NCBI GenBank assembly: GCA_021151695.1
Contig: JAGKWU010000019.1
Location: forward strand, 6,865 to 70,864
Source: Cellvibrionaceae bacterium
GTDB taxonomy: Bacteria; Pseudomonadota; Gammaproteobacteria; Pseudomonadales; Cellvibrionaceae
Direction: 5' to 3'
DNA length: 64,000 nucleotides
The notes beneath the pieces are model-generated. The model ran no database searches. It was not told the origin of the DNA and worked only from the letters and a program-made list of their open reading frames with translations. Shown here in pieces: positions 8,128-16,127 of the stretch (within the stretch, counting starts at the first letter, position 1; the number at the start of each line of letters is the position of its first letter). The position numbers were made by a program, and so were the translations under genes.

Positions 8128-11100
8128 ATGGATAATCTGACTGGACTCAACCAATCCGAGTTTCGCCGCGTACTCGGACGCAACCTTATATTGCCGCTGA
8201 TTGCGGGCGTCGCCAGCGCAGCCCTCTTTGTATTGTTAATTGCCAATCTATTAAGTTCCCTCAGCTGGGTTGAACACACAGAAAAAGTATTAAGCGAGAT
8301 CAATCAACTCCATCGATTGACCGTTGAAATGCAAAGCGGAACCCGCGGTTTTCTGTTAACCGGAGAGGAAGATTTTTTAACCCCCTATCGCACAGCCAAA
8401 CCCAAAATCGCTACCGATCTTACTGCGCTCAAACAGCTCGTCCAGGATAACCAGGCGCAAGTGGAACGCCTCGCGCGAATCCAAATGCTAGTTGGCCAAT
8501 GGGACGAGTACGCGCGCACAGCGATCAATCAAAAACGCACCAATGGCGATTACATTAGCACCATGCAGCAACGCGGCATGCAAGAGTTTGATCTCATTCG
8601 CGATGAGTTCAACGCATTTACTGCATTGGAAGAACGGTTACTGCTAGAACGCAATGATGAGTCGCGCCGCGACACCATTATTGCCATCAGCGTTTACCTG
8701 GGTTTTCTCGCACTTTTTACGGGTTTGTTGAGCTATTCCGGCCGACGCGAGTTGGTGCGCTTGAGCAATAGTTTTAACAGCGCACTTAACCAGGCACATC
8801 AACATGCAGAGACATTGGAAGAACAGGCGTGGCAACGTGCAGGCCAGGCACAACTCACTGAAAAAAGCATCGGACAGACGGCTCTGCCACTACTGGGCCG
8901 TACTATTCTGGACACACTTGCACTTTATGTAGATTACGGTGTTGCAGCACTCTATGTACGCGCACAATCCCAAAGCGATTTGCTGCGCGTGGCAACTTAC
9001 GGCGGCGGCAAGCTTGATAATCAGGAGGAGCAAGTGTTTGATAGCACCGAAAGCCTGGTTGGCCAGGCGGCTTTCTCCAACCGCTTGATTCACCTTCAAC
9101 AACTACCTGAGGATTATTTCCCCAAAGGGTTGACAATAAAATCAGGCTTGGGCAGCAGCTCACCAACGCATCTGGTGATGGTTCCCACGGAGCAAGATGG
9201 TCTGGCTAATGGCGTACTTGAACTCGGCTTTTTACGCACACCGACGCCGCGTGAGCTAGGTTTTTTAACCCTGATTGCAAGCAACATCGGAAGCATCCTG
9301 GAGTCCGCCCTTGCGCGCCAACGTTTGCAAAAAGTGCTGGAAGAAACCCAACAGCTGAACGAAGAGTTACAAGTGCAACAGGAAGAGCTACGCGCAGCCA
9401 ACGAAGAACTGGAAGAGCAATCGCGCGCATTGGAAGAATCGCAATCCATATTAGAAAACCAGAAAGCCGAACTGGAACAAACCAACGAAAAACTCTCAGA
9501 GCAGGCTAACACCCTCGACCAACGCAACAGCCAATTGGTAAGTGCGAAAACAGAGCTGGAAAATCGCGCACAGGATTTACAACGCGCCAGCCGTTACAAG
9601 TCCGAGTTTTTAGCCAACATGTCACACGAGCTGCGCACACCACTCAACAGCGCTATGATCCTGGCAAAACTACTTGCCGAAAATAGCGGCGGCAACCTCA
9701 CCAAAGAGCAAGTTGAATTTGCACAAACTATTTACGGCTCAGGCAATGATTTGCTCGATTTGATTAATGATATTCTCGATATATCCAAAGTAGAGGCTGG
9801 TAAACTCGAGCTGGCGCCCGACCAGATTCCATTGGAACAATTGGTGGAAAGTTTGCAATTAACCTTCACTCCCCTTGCACAGGCCAAGCAACTGGAATTC
9901 AGTGCCCGCATTGAAGCGGGAACCGCCGGTAGTATTTATACAGATCGTCAACGGCTCGAACAGATATTAAAAAATCTGATCTCCAATGCCATTAAATTTA
10001 CCGATACCGGCAAAGTCGAATTAATCCTCAGCGATGCCGGCACCGGCGCCGTTAACTTCGCCGTACGCGATACAGGTATAGGCATTGCCGATAATCAGCA
10101 AGAATTAATTTTCGAAGCCTTTCAACAAGCCGATGGCAGCATTAATCGCCGCTATGGTGGGACGGGGCTCGGCCTCTCAATTTCACGTGATCTTGCCCAT
10201 TTGCTTGGCGGCTCCATTTATTTGCAAAGCGCGCCCAACCAGGGCAGCACCTTTACCCTGCAATTACCTGCGGAATTGCAAATGGCCAGAGAGCAGAAAG
10301 TACCCGCTAGAGAGAAATTATCAGCGCTACCAACCAAGCGCGAAAGCGAAACAGAAACAGCGACAGCTCCTGCCGCCCTGCCATTCAACGATGACCGTGG
10401 CAACAGCATCCATAGTGACCGAACTGTGCTGGTAGTGGAAGATGACCCGGGATTTGCCCGCATATTGCTAGACCTCGCCCGCGAATTAAAATATCGCTGC
10501 CTGGTCGCCCAAAGTGCTGGCGAAGCCATGTCGATGGCGAGTGAGTTCAAGCCGGATGCTATTTTGCTGGACTTGGGTTTGCCTGATGCATCCGGCATGA
10601 GCGTGCTGCAAAAACTCAAAACAAATCCAGCGACACGCCATATTCCAGTACACATTATATCTGCTGCTGACAGTTCTTCTGCCGCCTTGCAAATGGGTGC
10701 CGTGGGTTATGTAATTAAACCGACTACGCGCGATAGATTGAAGCAGGTGTTTGAAAAACTCGAAAACAAATTCACACAAAAGGTTAAACGTGTCCTGCTG
10801 GTAGAGGATGACGCAACCCAGCGCCAGGCAATAGTCCATTTGATCAACGATGAAGATGTGGAAATTACCGCAGTTGCACTGGGAGGAGAAGCCATAGATT
10901 TACTGCGCAATAATATCTATGACTGCATGATCATTGATTTGAAATTGCCAGACATGCAGGGCCCGGAATTATTGCAGCGCATGTCCACCGAAGCCATTTG
11001 CTGCTTTCCTCCCGTGATCGTTTATACCGGTCGCAATCTGACGCGAGAAGAAGAAAACAATCTGCTCAAATACTCCCGCTCAATTATCATCAAAGGTGCG

Positions 11101-11601
11101 CGCTCACCCGAACGCTTGCTGGACGAAGTCACCCTCTTTTTACACAAGGTGGAGTCGCAGCTATCCAGCGAGCGTCAAAGTATGCTGAAGACCTTGCGCG
11201 GTCGCGATCGAGCCCTGGAGGGTCGCCGCGTATTACTGGTGGATGATGATGTGCGTAATATTTTTGCATTAAGTGGTGCGCTTGAGCAAAAAGGTGCGGT
11301 TGTTGAAATTGCTCGCGACGGCCAGGAGGCCATAGACAAACTGGATGAAGTAAAAGACATAGATGTGGTATTGATGGATATCATGATGCCCGGCATGGAC
11401 GGCCTGGAAGCCACGCGTCGTATTCGCCAAAACCAGAGCTTCCAAAAACTGCCTATCATCGCCGTTACCGCCAAAGCCATGAAGGACGATCAGGAGCAAT
11501 GCCTGAAAGCCGGAGCTTCCGATTATTTGGCCAAACCCATAGACATCGACAGACTCTATTCCCTGCTAAAAGTATGGATGCCTACTATGGAACGCATTTA
11601 A
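8128..11601 (+). CDS. Hybrid sensor histidine kinase: CHASE3-like, GAF, HisKA, HATPase, three receivers
   Basis: Membrane sensor of 1157 residues. Two transmembrane helices (about 18-40 and 188-208) enclose a CHASE3-like periplasmic helical domain with TVEMQSGTRGFLLTGEEDFL. A GAF-like domain (about 255-405), a long coiled coil rich in Glu/Gln (about 405-485) and the kinase core follow. The H-box ANMSHELRTPLN has His500; N, G1 and G2 boxes are visible as NLISNAIKF, VRDTGIGIA and GGTGLGLSIS. Three receiver domains end the protein, with phospho-acceptors at Asp815, Asp937 and Asp1084; the second keeps LVEDDATQRQ. The start at 8128 is preferred because upstream codons are uncharged-poor and unlike the family. 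It is first in a four-gene signalling operon with cheR, cheB and a second kinase. Confidence 0.92.
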   Translation: MDNLTGLNQSEFRRVLGRNLILPLIAGVASAALFVLLIANLLSSLSWVEHTEKVLSEINQLHRLTVEMQSGTRGFLLTGEEDFLTPYRTAKPKIATDLTALKQLVQDNQAQVERLARIQMLVGQWDEYARTAINQKRTNGDYISTMQQRGMQEFDLIRDEFNAFTALEERLLLERNDESRRDTIIAISVYLGFLALFTGLLSYSGRRELVRLSNSFNSALNQAHQHAETLEEQAWQRAGQAQLTEKSIGQTALPLLGRTILDTLALYVDYGVAALYVRAQSQSDLLRVATYGGGKLDNQEEQVFDSTESLVGQAAFSNRLIHLQQLPEDYFPKGLTIKSGLGSSSPTHLVMVPTEQDGLANGVLELGFLRTPTPRELGFLTLIASNIGSILESALARQRLQKVLEETQQLNEELQVQQEELRAANEELEEQSRALEESQSILENQKAELEQTNEKLSEQANTLDQRNSQLVSAKTELENRAQDLQRASRYKSEFLANMSHELRTPLNSAMILAKLLAENSGGNLTKEQVEFAQTIYGSGNDLLDLINDILDISKVEAGKLELAPDQIPLEQLVESLQLTFTPLAQAKQLEFSARIEAGTAGSIYTDRQRLEQILKNLISNAIKFTDTGKVELILSDAGTGAVNFAVRDTGIGIADNQQELIFEAFQQADGSINRRYGGTGLGLSISRDLAHLLGGSIYLQSAPNQGSTFTLQLPAELQMAREQKVPAREKLSALPTKRESETETATAPAALPFNDDRGNSIHSDRTVLVVEDDPGFARILLDLARELKYRCLVAQSAGEAMSMASEFKPDAILLDLGLPDASGMSVLQKLKTNPATRHIPVHIISAADSSSAALQMGAVGYVIKPTTRDRLKQVFEKLENKFTQKVKRVLLVEDDATQRQAIVHLINDEDVEITAVALGGEAIDLLRNNIYDCMIIDLKLPDMQGPELLQRMSTEAICCFPPVIVYTGRNLTREEENNLLKYSRSIIIKGARSPERLLDEVTLFLHKVESQLSSERQSMLKTLRGRDRALEGRRVLLVDDDVRNIFALSGALEQKGAVVEIARDGQEAIDKLDEVKDIDVVLMDIMMPGMDGLEATRRIRQNQSFQKLPIIAVTAKAMKDDQEQCLKAGASDYLAKPIDIDRLYSLLKVWMPTMERI

Positions 11602-11622
11602 TACCTGGAACAGGATCAATCA

Positions 11623-12444
11623 ATGCTCCACAACACTAACGCAGATATAGAATTACCCTTACTGCTTCAGGCGATTTACCTGAAATATAATTATGATTTC
11701 CGCGAATATGCCGGCGCTTCGATCAAGCGCCGTGTTTTACATGCATTACGCCAACTTAAATGCAACAGCATCTCTGAATTACAAACCAGAATACTACATT
11801 CACCAGAAGCGTTTGCCGAGCTGCTGCAGGTCATCACTATTCCCACTACTGAAATGTTTCGCGACCCCAGTTATTTTCTGGCATTGCGGCAACAAGTAGT
11901 GCCTTTTCTCAAAACCTATCCTTCGCTCAAAATCTGGATCGCAGGCTGCAGTACTGGCGAAGAACTCTATTCCATGGCCATATTACTGCATGAAGAAGAT
12001 TTGCTTGAGCGCAGTATTATTTATGCAACGGATATTAATCCCATATCACTCGAAAAAGCGCGCAAGGGAATTTTCAATCTGGAGCGCGTAGAATCCTATA
12101 GCGACAGCTATTTAAAAGCCGGTGGCATTCGCCAACTGTCCGATTATTATTCTTCTGCGTATCGCAACGCACTGTTTGATCGCCGCCTGTGTGAGAACAT
12201 CACCTTTGCCGATCACAGCCTCGCTACCGACAGTGTATTTTCAGAAACTCATTTTATTAGTTGCCGCAATGTAATGATTTATTTTAATCAGGAATTGCAA
12301 GAGCGCGCACTGGGCTTGTTCCACGAATCTCTCTGCCATCGGGGATTCCTCGGGCTGGGCAGCAAAGAGAGCCTGGAGTTCTCCTGCTACGCCAATCATT
12401 TTGAAGCACTGGTAAAGGCCCAACGCATTTACCGTAAACTTTAG
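11623..12444 (+). CDS. CheR-type glutamate O-methyltransferase
   Basis: A 273-residue soluble protein with both CheR parts: an N-terminal helical domain (YDFREYAGASIKRRVLHAL) and an AdoMet-binding domain with KIWIAGCSTGEELYSMAI, YATDINPISLEKARKGIF and FISCRNVMIYFNQELQERAL. The family methylates glutamates on chemoreceptors. Here no receptor gene accompanies it, and the neighbours are a hybrid kinase, a receiver-less CheB and a second kinase. The likely target is therefore the coiled-coil sensor kinase or an unlinked receptor; this is inference. AGGA lies 8 bases before ATG 11623, and the gene follows the kinase stop by 21 bp. Confidence 0.9.
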   Translation: MLHNTNADIELPLLLQAIYLKYNYDFREYAGASIKRRVLHALRQLKCNSISELQTRILHSPEAFAELLQVITIPTTEMFRDPSYFLALRQQVVPFLKTYPSLKIWIAGCSTGEELYSMAILLHEEDLLERSIIYATDINPISLEKARKGIFNLERVESYSDSYLKAGGIRQLSDYYSSAYRNALFDRRLCENITFADHSLATDSVFSETHFISCRNVMIYFNQELQERALGLFHESLCHRGFLGLGSKESLEFSCYANHFEALVKAQRIYRKL

Positions 12445-12463
12445 CTGTGAAAAAGATATAGCC

Positions 12464-13051
12464 ATGAATCTTCGCCAAAGGCTTAACAATCTTGAAGCAA
12501 TCGCTATAGGCGGCTCCGCTGGCGCTATTAAAGCGCTGCTGCATGTATTGCCCAGCTTACCCGCTGACTACTCGCTCGCCATCATGGTGGTCGTGCATAT
12601 GCCTGAGCTGTTTGAAAGCCGGCTACCACACATTTTTAACCAATACATGAACCTGCCTGCACAACAGGCATTGGATAAAACGCCGATAGAAAAAGGCAAG
12701 GTTTACTTTGCACCGCCTGGCTATCATTTACTGGTAGAAACCAATCGTCACTTTTCGCTGAGTTGCGAAGAGCCCTTACATTTTTCTCGCCCTGCCATAG
12801 ATATACTTATGTCCTCCGCAGCCGATACTTACGGCCCGACACTTGCGGGCATCCTGCTCACGGGTGCAAATCAGGACGGCGCCGAAGGTATGGCGCAAAT
12901 CCACGCCGCTGGTGGCTTAACCATTGTGCAAGATCCACAAGAGGCCGAAATAGCTGTAATGCCATTGGCAGCCATTAAATTATCGCAACCTGATTTTATC
13001 CTTAACCTCAATGAAATAATTCATTTGCTCAACCTCAGGGAACATCATTAA
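12464..13051 (+). CDS. CheB-type methylesterase/glutamine deamidase domain protein without receiver
   Basis: A 195-residue protein holding only the CheB catalytic domain. The expected Ser-His-Asp triad is seen as S18 in IGGSAGAIKAL, H45 in VVVHMPELF and D138 in LTGANQDGAEGM. The classical chemotaxis enzyme has an N-terminal receiver that inhibits or activates this domain; it is absent here, so activity must be controlled another way, possibly by the receiver of the next protein. It sits 19 bp after cheR, and its stop codon overlaps the start of the following gene by one base (TAATG), implying translational coupling. Confidence 0.9.
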   Translation: MNLRQRLNNLEAIAIGGSAGAIKALLHVLPSLPADYSLAIMVVVHMPELFESRLPHIFNQYMNLPAQQALDKTPIEKGKVYFAPPGYHLLVETNRHFSLSCEEPLHFSRPAIDILMSSAADTYGPTLAGILLTGANQDGAEGMAQIHAAGGLTIVQDPQEAEIAVMPLAAIKLSQPDFILNLNEIIHLLNLREHH

Positions 13052-14265
13052 TGCCCTATCAGCCTATTACCAAAGTATTAATTGTCGACGACCTACCAGA
13101 AAACCTGCAGGCACTTGATTTCGCTATTGCGGAAGAAGGTCGTGAGATTTTTAAAGCGCAGTCGGGCGACGAGGCGCTCTCACTTATGCTCGAGCATGAT
13201 TTTGCATTGGCGATACTCGATGTGATGATGCCCGGGATGAATGGTTTTGAGCTCGCCGAGCTTATGCGCGCCACCAAGCGCACCCGTCATATTCCTATTG
13301 TATTTGTCAGCGCTGGTGGCCATGAATTAAATTTTGCTTTTCGCGGTTACGAGGCGGGTGCGGTAGATTTTTTGTATAAGCCCCTGGACGTCACCACGGT
13401 CAAAAGTAAAGTCAATGTCTTTGTTTCCCTTCATCAAAAAAGAAGCGAGGTAAGACAACGCGTTGCCGAACTTGAACAAACCCAGCGAGAGTTGCGTCAA
13501 ACCCAACTGGAACTTGAGCGCGCGCTGAAGCTGCGCGATGAGTTTATGTCCACAGTTGCCCATGAATTACGCACACCGTTAAACACCCTGCATCTGGAAA
13601 ACCAGATCCGCAGCATGCAATTGAACAAAGGCGACACAGAGGCGTTTAGTGTAGAAAAACTTCGCGCCATGTTGGCCCGCGATGGGCGACAGCTGCAAAG
13701 CATGATTCATTTAATTAGCGATATGGTGGATGTTTCGCGGATACAAAGCGGCAGGCTCTCTATTCGCCCTGTGCAGACCAACCTCTCTGTACTTCTCCGC
13801 CGCTTGGCTACTGATCTCTCCGCCCAGGCAGAAGCCAGCGGCTGCTGCATTGAATTGAATCTTCAAGAAAACATCTTTGGAATATGGGATGATTTTCGCG
13901 TGGAGCAAATTATCGTAAACCTGCTCACAAATGCATTGCGCTACGGTAGTGGCCGCCCGGTAACCGTTGGGCTAACAGCCACTGAGGACACAGCCCAAAT
14001 CATCGTAAACGATCAAGGTGAAGGGATTTCAAAAGAGGATCAGTTGCGTATCTTTGAAAAATTTGAACGTGGCGGCAATAAATCCATTCGCGAAGGTTTG
14101 GGCATGGGCCTGTATATCGCCATGCAATTGACCGCAGCGCATGAGGGTCATCTAAGCGTGTCCAGCGAGCCGGGCAAAGGTGCAACTTTTACATTGCAAT
14201 TACCTCGCAACTTAACCCCCAGAGTAGACACAATACAAAACGCAGCGACTGAGCCAACGCATTAA
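13051..14265 (+). CDS. Response regulator-histidine kinase fusion (REC-HisKA-HATPase)
   Basis: A cytoplasmic 404-residue protein. Residues 1-120 are a receiver (LIVDDLPENLQAL; acceptor Asp57 in LAILDVMMPGMNGF; KPLDVTTVKSKV). A coiled-coil linker (about 130-160) leads to a dimerisation/phosphoacceptor domain with His171 in VAHELRTPLN, then an ATPase domain with NLLTNALRYGSG, NDQGEGIS and GLGMGLYIA. It lacks membrane segments, so it most likely takes phosphate or input from the large kinase at the head of the operon. Its ATG shares one base with the cheB stop. The gene is the last of the signalling operon. Confidence 0.9.
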   Translation: MPYQPITKVLIVDDLPENLQALDFAIAEEGREIFKAQSGDEALSLMLEHDFALAILDVMMPGMNGFELAELMRATKRTRHIPIVFVSAGGHELNFAFRGYEAGAVDFLYKPLDVTTVKSKVNVFVSLHQKRSEVRQRVAELEQTQRELRQTQLELERALKLRDEFMSTVAHELRTPLNTLHLENQIRSMQLNKGDTEAFSVEKLRAMLARDGRQLQSMIHLISDMVDVSRIQSGRLSIRPVQTNLSVLLRRLATDLSAQAEASGCCIELNLQENIFGIWDDFRVEQIIVNLLTNALRYGSGRPVTVGLTATEDTAQIIVNDQGEGISKEDQLRIFEKFERGGNKSIREGLGMGLYIAMQLTAAHEGHLSVSSEPGKGATFTLQLPRNLTPRVDTIQNAATEPTH

Positions 14266-14275
14266 TTGTCAAAAA

Positions 14276-14804
14276 TCAATCACTACTGCAACCTCCTCCC
14301 ATACCATCACTGAATGAATCATTGGCATCTATACCACCAAGATGACTAGAGCAACCTATATCCCCACCACAGTAGGGCATAGCGCCATTGTCACTATTCC
14401 CGCTCGGAAGGCATAGCCTCTGCTGGTAGATGATGCAAAAATCGGCCGAAACCTCTCTCACAAAACTGTTGATAATCTCGCGTATATAAGATGAATTCAT
14501 GCCAAGCCACATCAACCACATGAGAAGGCATGGAAACGCTCCGGTTTCCTGCCAAACTGCAAATATAAAAATACTTGCGTAACGCATTTCCAACTAGCTT
14601 CACATCATCTTCCGACAGGTGTGGGTAACGCGTTATGATTTTATGTTTAATGCCTTCTGGAAAAGTAAAATTCAAAATAAACTGCCCCCACTGTCGCACC
14701 AGATGACGATAGAAGAACCAGCCTATAACCACAGTTACGACAACCACGACAACAAGCCTGATAAACATAAAGTATTCCGCTCGGACAGTAATATTTCCAC
14801 TCAC
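14276..14804 (-). pseudogene. Frameshifted WHEF-motif membrane protein with Gly/Cys tail
   Basis: Two overlapping minus-strand frames carry the two ends of one protein. The first (GTG at 14804 or ATG at 14768, stop at 14394) has a membrane helix (LVVVVVVTVVIGWFFY), then FILNFTFPEGIKHKI, VVDVAWHEFILYTRDYQ and GRFLHHLPAEAMP, and stops after SERE. The tail of the family, YCGGDIGC followed by a Gly/Cys-rich end, appears only in the second frame (ending at 14276). As I recall the family, about 50-60 residues normally separate HH-PAEAM from the Cys/Gly tail. This copy would then have lost that block and shifted frame. It lies 11 bp from the convergent end of the kinase operon. An intact short variant is possible but less likely. 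Confidence 0.7.
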
Positions 14805-14942
14805 ATTTATGGTGCATGCTCCGATAATTCCAGAAACACAAAGGACCTCAATTTTTCCTGGAAAAATCTATCAATGCAATTATCGCTGCCCCATCAAGAG
14901 AGATCCCCTTAAATAGGTGGATGCATTGATAGCTATAAAAGA

Positions 14943-14985
14943 AAAAGCCAAAGAGCCCCAATAAAGGTAGACTCTTTGGCTTTTA
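14943..14985. terminator. Bidirectional-looking intrinsic terminator, 13-bp perfect stem
   Basis: AAAAGCCAAAGAG (14943-14955) pairs perfectly with CTCTTTGGCTTTT (14972-14984). On the minus strand it ends the DUF4399 gene 16 bases after its stop codon. Confidence 0.85.
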
Positions 14986-15000
14986 AAATTTTGAAATTAA

Positions 15001-15432
15001 TTATTTAACAGTTACAGTAATTTTCTTTGAAACCAACGGATGGTCGCCTGGAACATGTTGATAATCACCCAATACCAGCTGCAATGTATGCTTGCCGGGT
15101 GTCAGGGTAACTTCGGTTTCGGTTTGGCCTTTGCCGAAATGGAGCAATGTAGGGGATGCTGGCAACGGGGTGTGGAAATCCGGCAATGTTTCTGTATCTA
15201 TCAGCAAATGATGATGACCGGAATTAGGTTGGTTTGTACCCGCGGGGACTATGTCTACGCCTGTAGCGCCAAACTTAACTTTAAAGGTAGTCGGCACTGT
15301 TGCACCATTAGCCGGTGATTCAATAAAAACCTTGGCTTTATGGTGGTGTTTCTCGGCGGCCATAGCCACCGAAGAGGCCGCTACCATCGCTCCCAGCAGA
15401 GTACCGGTCAATAAGAAATTAAAAACTTTCAT
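15001..15432 (-). CDS. Periplasmic DUF4399 protein
   Basis: A 143-residue exported protein with a Sec signal ending near VAMA|AEKHHHKAKV (residue 26). The mature part is a single small beta-sandwich-like domain with FIESPANGATVPTTFKVKFG, SGHHHLLID and LHFGKGQTETEVTL, ending HPLVSKKITVTVK. This is the DUF4399 pattern; the His clusters and the conserved HHH could bind metal, but that is a guess. An AAGGGG site lies 8 bases before ATG 15432, and a strong terminator follows the stop. No operon partner is present, and no function is known for the family. Confidence 0.88.
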   Translation of the reverse strand: MKVFNFLLTGTLLGAMVAASSVAMAAEKHHHKAKVFIESPANGATVPTTFKVKFGATGVDIVPAGTNQPNSGHHHLLIDTETLPDFHTPLPASPTLLHFGKGQTETEVTLTPGKHTLQLVLGDYQHVPGDHPLVSKKITVTVK

Positions 15433-15566
15433 GTAATGTCCCCTTAATAATATTTAAGTAAATAATAAAAACCATAACCTTATCAATCGGTAAAAGTCTA
15501 CTGCTGGAACTTTTAAAAAACTACAGCTCTCGAATATTAAAGCGCCATTATGTCAACGAATAATAG

Positions 15567-15944
15567 TCATCTTATAACTTCTATCGAAGTGGGCACGCCT
15601 ATCCATTCCTCAGCAGCTTGCTGAATCCCTAACACACGCGAATAATGTTTTTCATCGCGTAGATCAGAGATTTCGTAAATAAAGCCACCAGCTGGACCCT
15701 CTGTAGAGAAATAAGCAAGCCGGACACCACTGGACGCTATAGTGCACTCCTGGGCAATTTCGTAGCCATCTTCAAGCAGTCGCGCTCTTTTTTGATCAAA
15801 CGCTGCGCAGCTGAGCCAGGCAGATACATGCTGCAACCCCTCGCCTCCGGTATCAAGAAACTCTTTATAAATACTCGGAGACAGATCATGCTGGGCAATC
15901 AGTTCTATCTGTAATGATCCGGAATTGGCAAGTGAATACTCATA
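15567..15944 (-). pseudogene. N-terminally truncated VOC (glyoxalase-like) gene
   Basis: The recognisable frame begins without a start codon at YEYSLANSGSLQIELIAQ and runs through FLDTGGEGLQHVSAW, AYFSTEGPAGGFIYEISD and YSRVLGIQQAAEEW to a stop at 15567. This is the C-terminal two thirds of a vicinal-oxygen-chelate domain protein of about 170-190 residues. Upstream in frame the sequence reads VNFLLRN and then material unlike the family, with a stop near 16037 and no ATG. A TTG at 15836 would give only 89 residues and cut a conserved strand. The first half of the domain, with its metal ligands, is missing, so the gene is most likely dead. Confidence 0.65.
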
Positions 15945-16127
15945 TAGATTCCTTAATAAAAATTTACGCAGTATTCATTCTGCAACACGGGCACACCGCA
16001 ACTTTCAAGTGTTATAAATGCCAATATTCCATTGAGCGCCCCTCATTGCTCATTATTAGCGCCATGCTGCTTCAACTTGCTGCCGCGCTTTACAGTCATA
16101 TCTCATTAAACAATATAAGGGTCAGCG

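Noticed and set aside
9114..9527. Serine-rich antisense frame opposite the kinase coiled coil
   Set aside because: The mirror image of Glu/Gln codons in the coiled coil; no start signal.
14276..14593. 105-residue frame as an independent gene
   Set aside because: Its only family-like part is the Cys/Gly tail belonging to the gene started at 14804; the first half is out-of-frame shadow.
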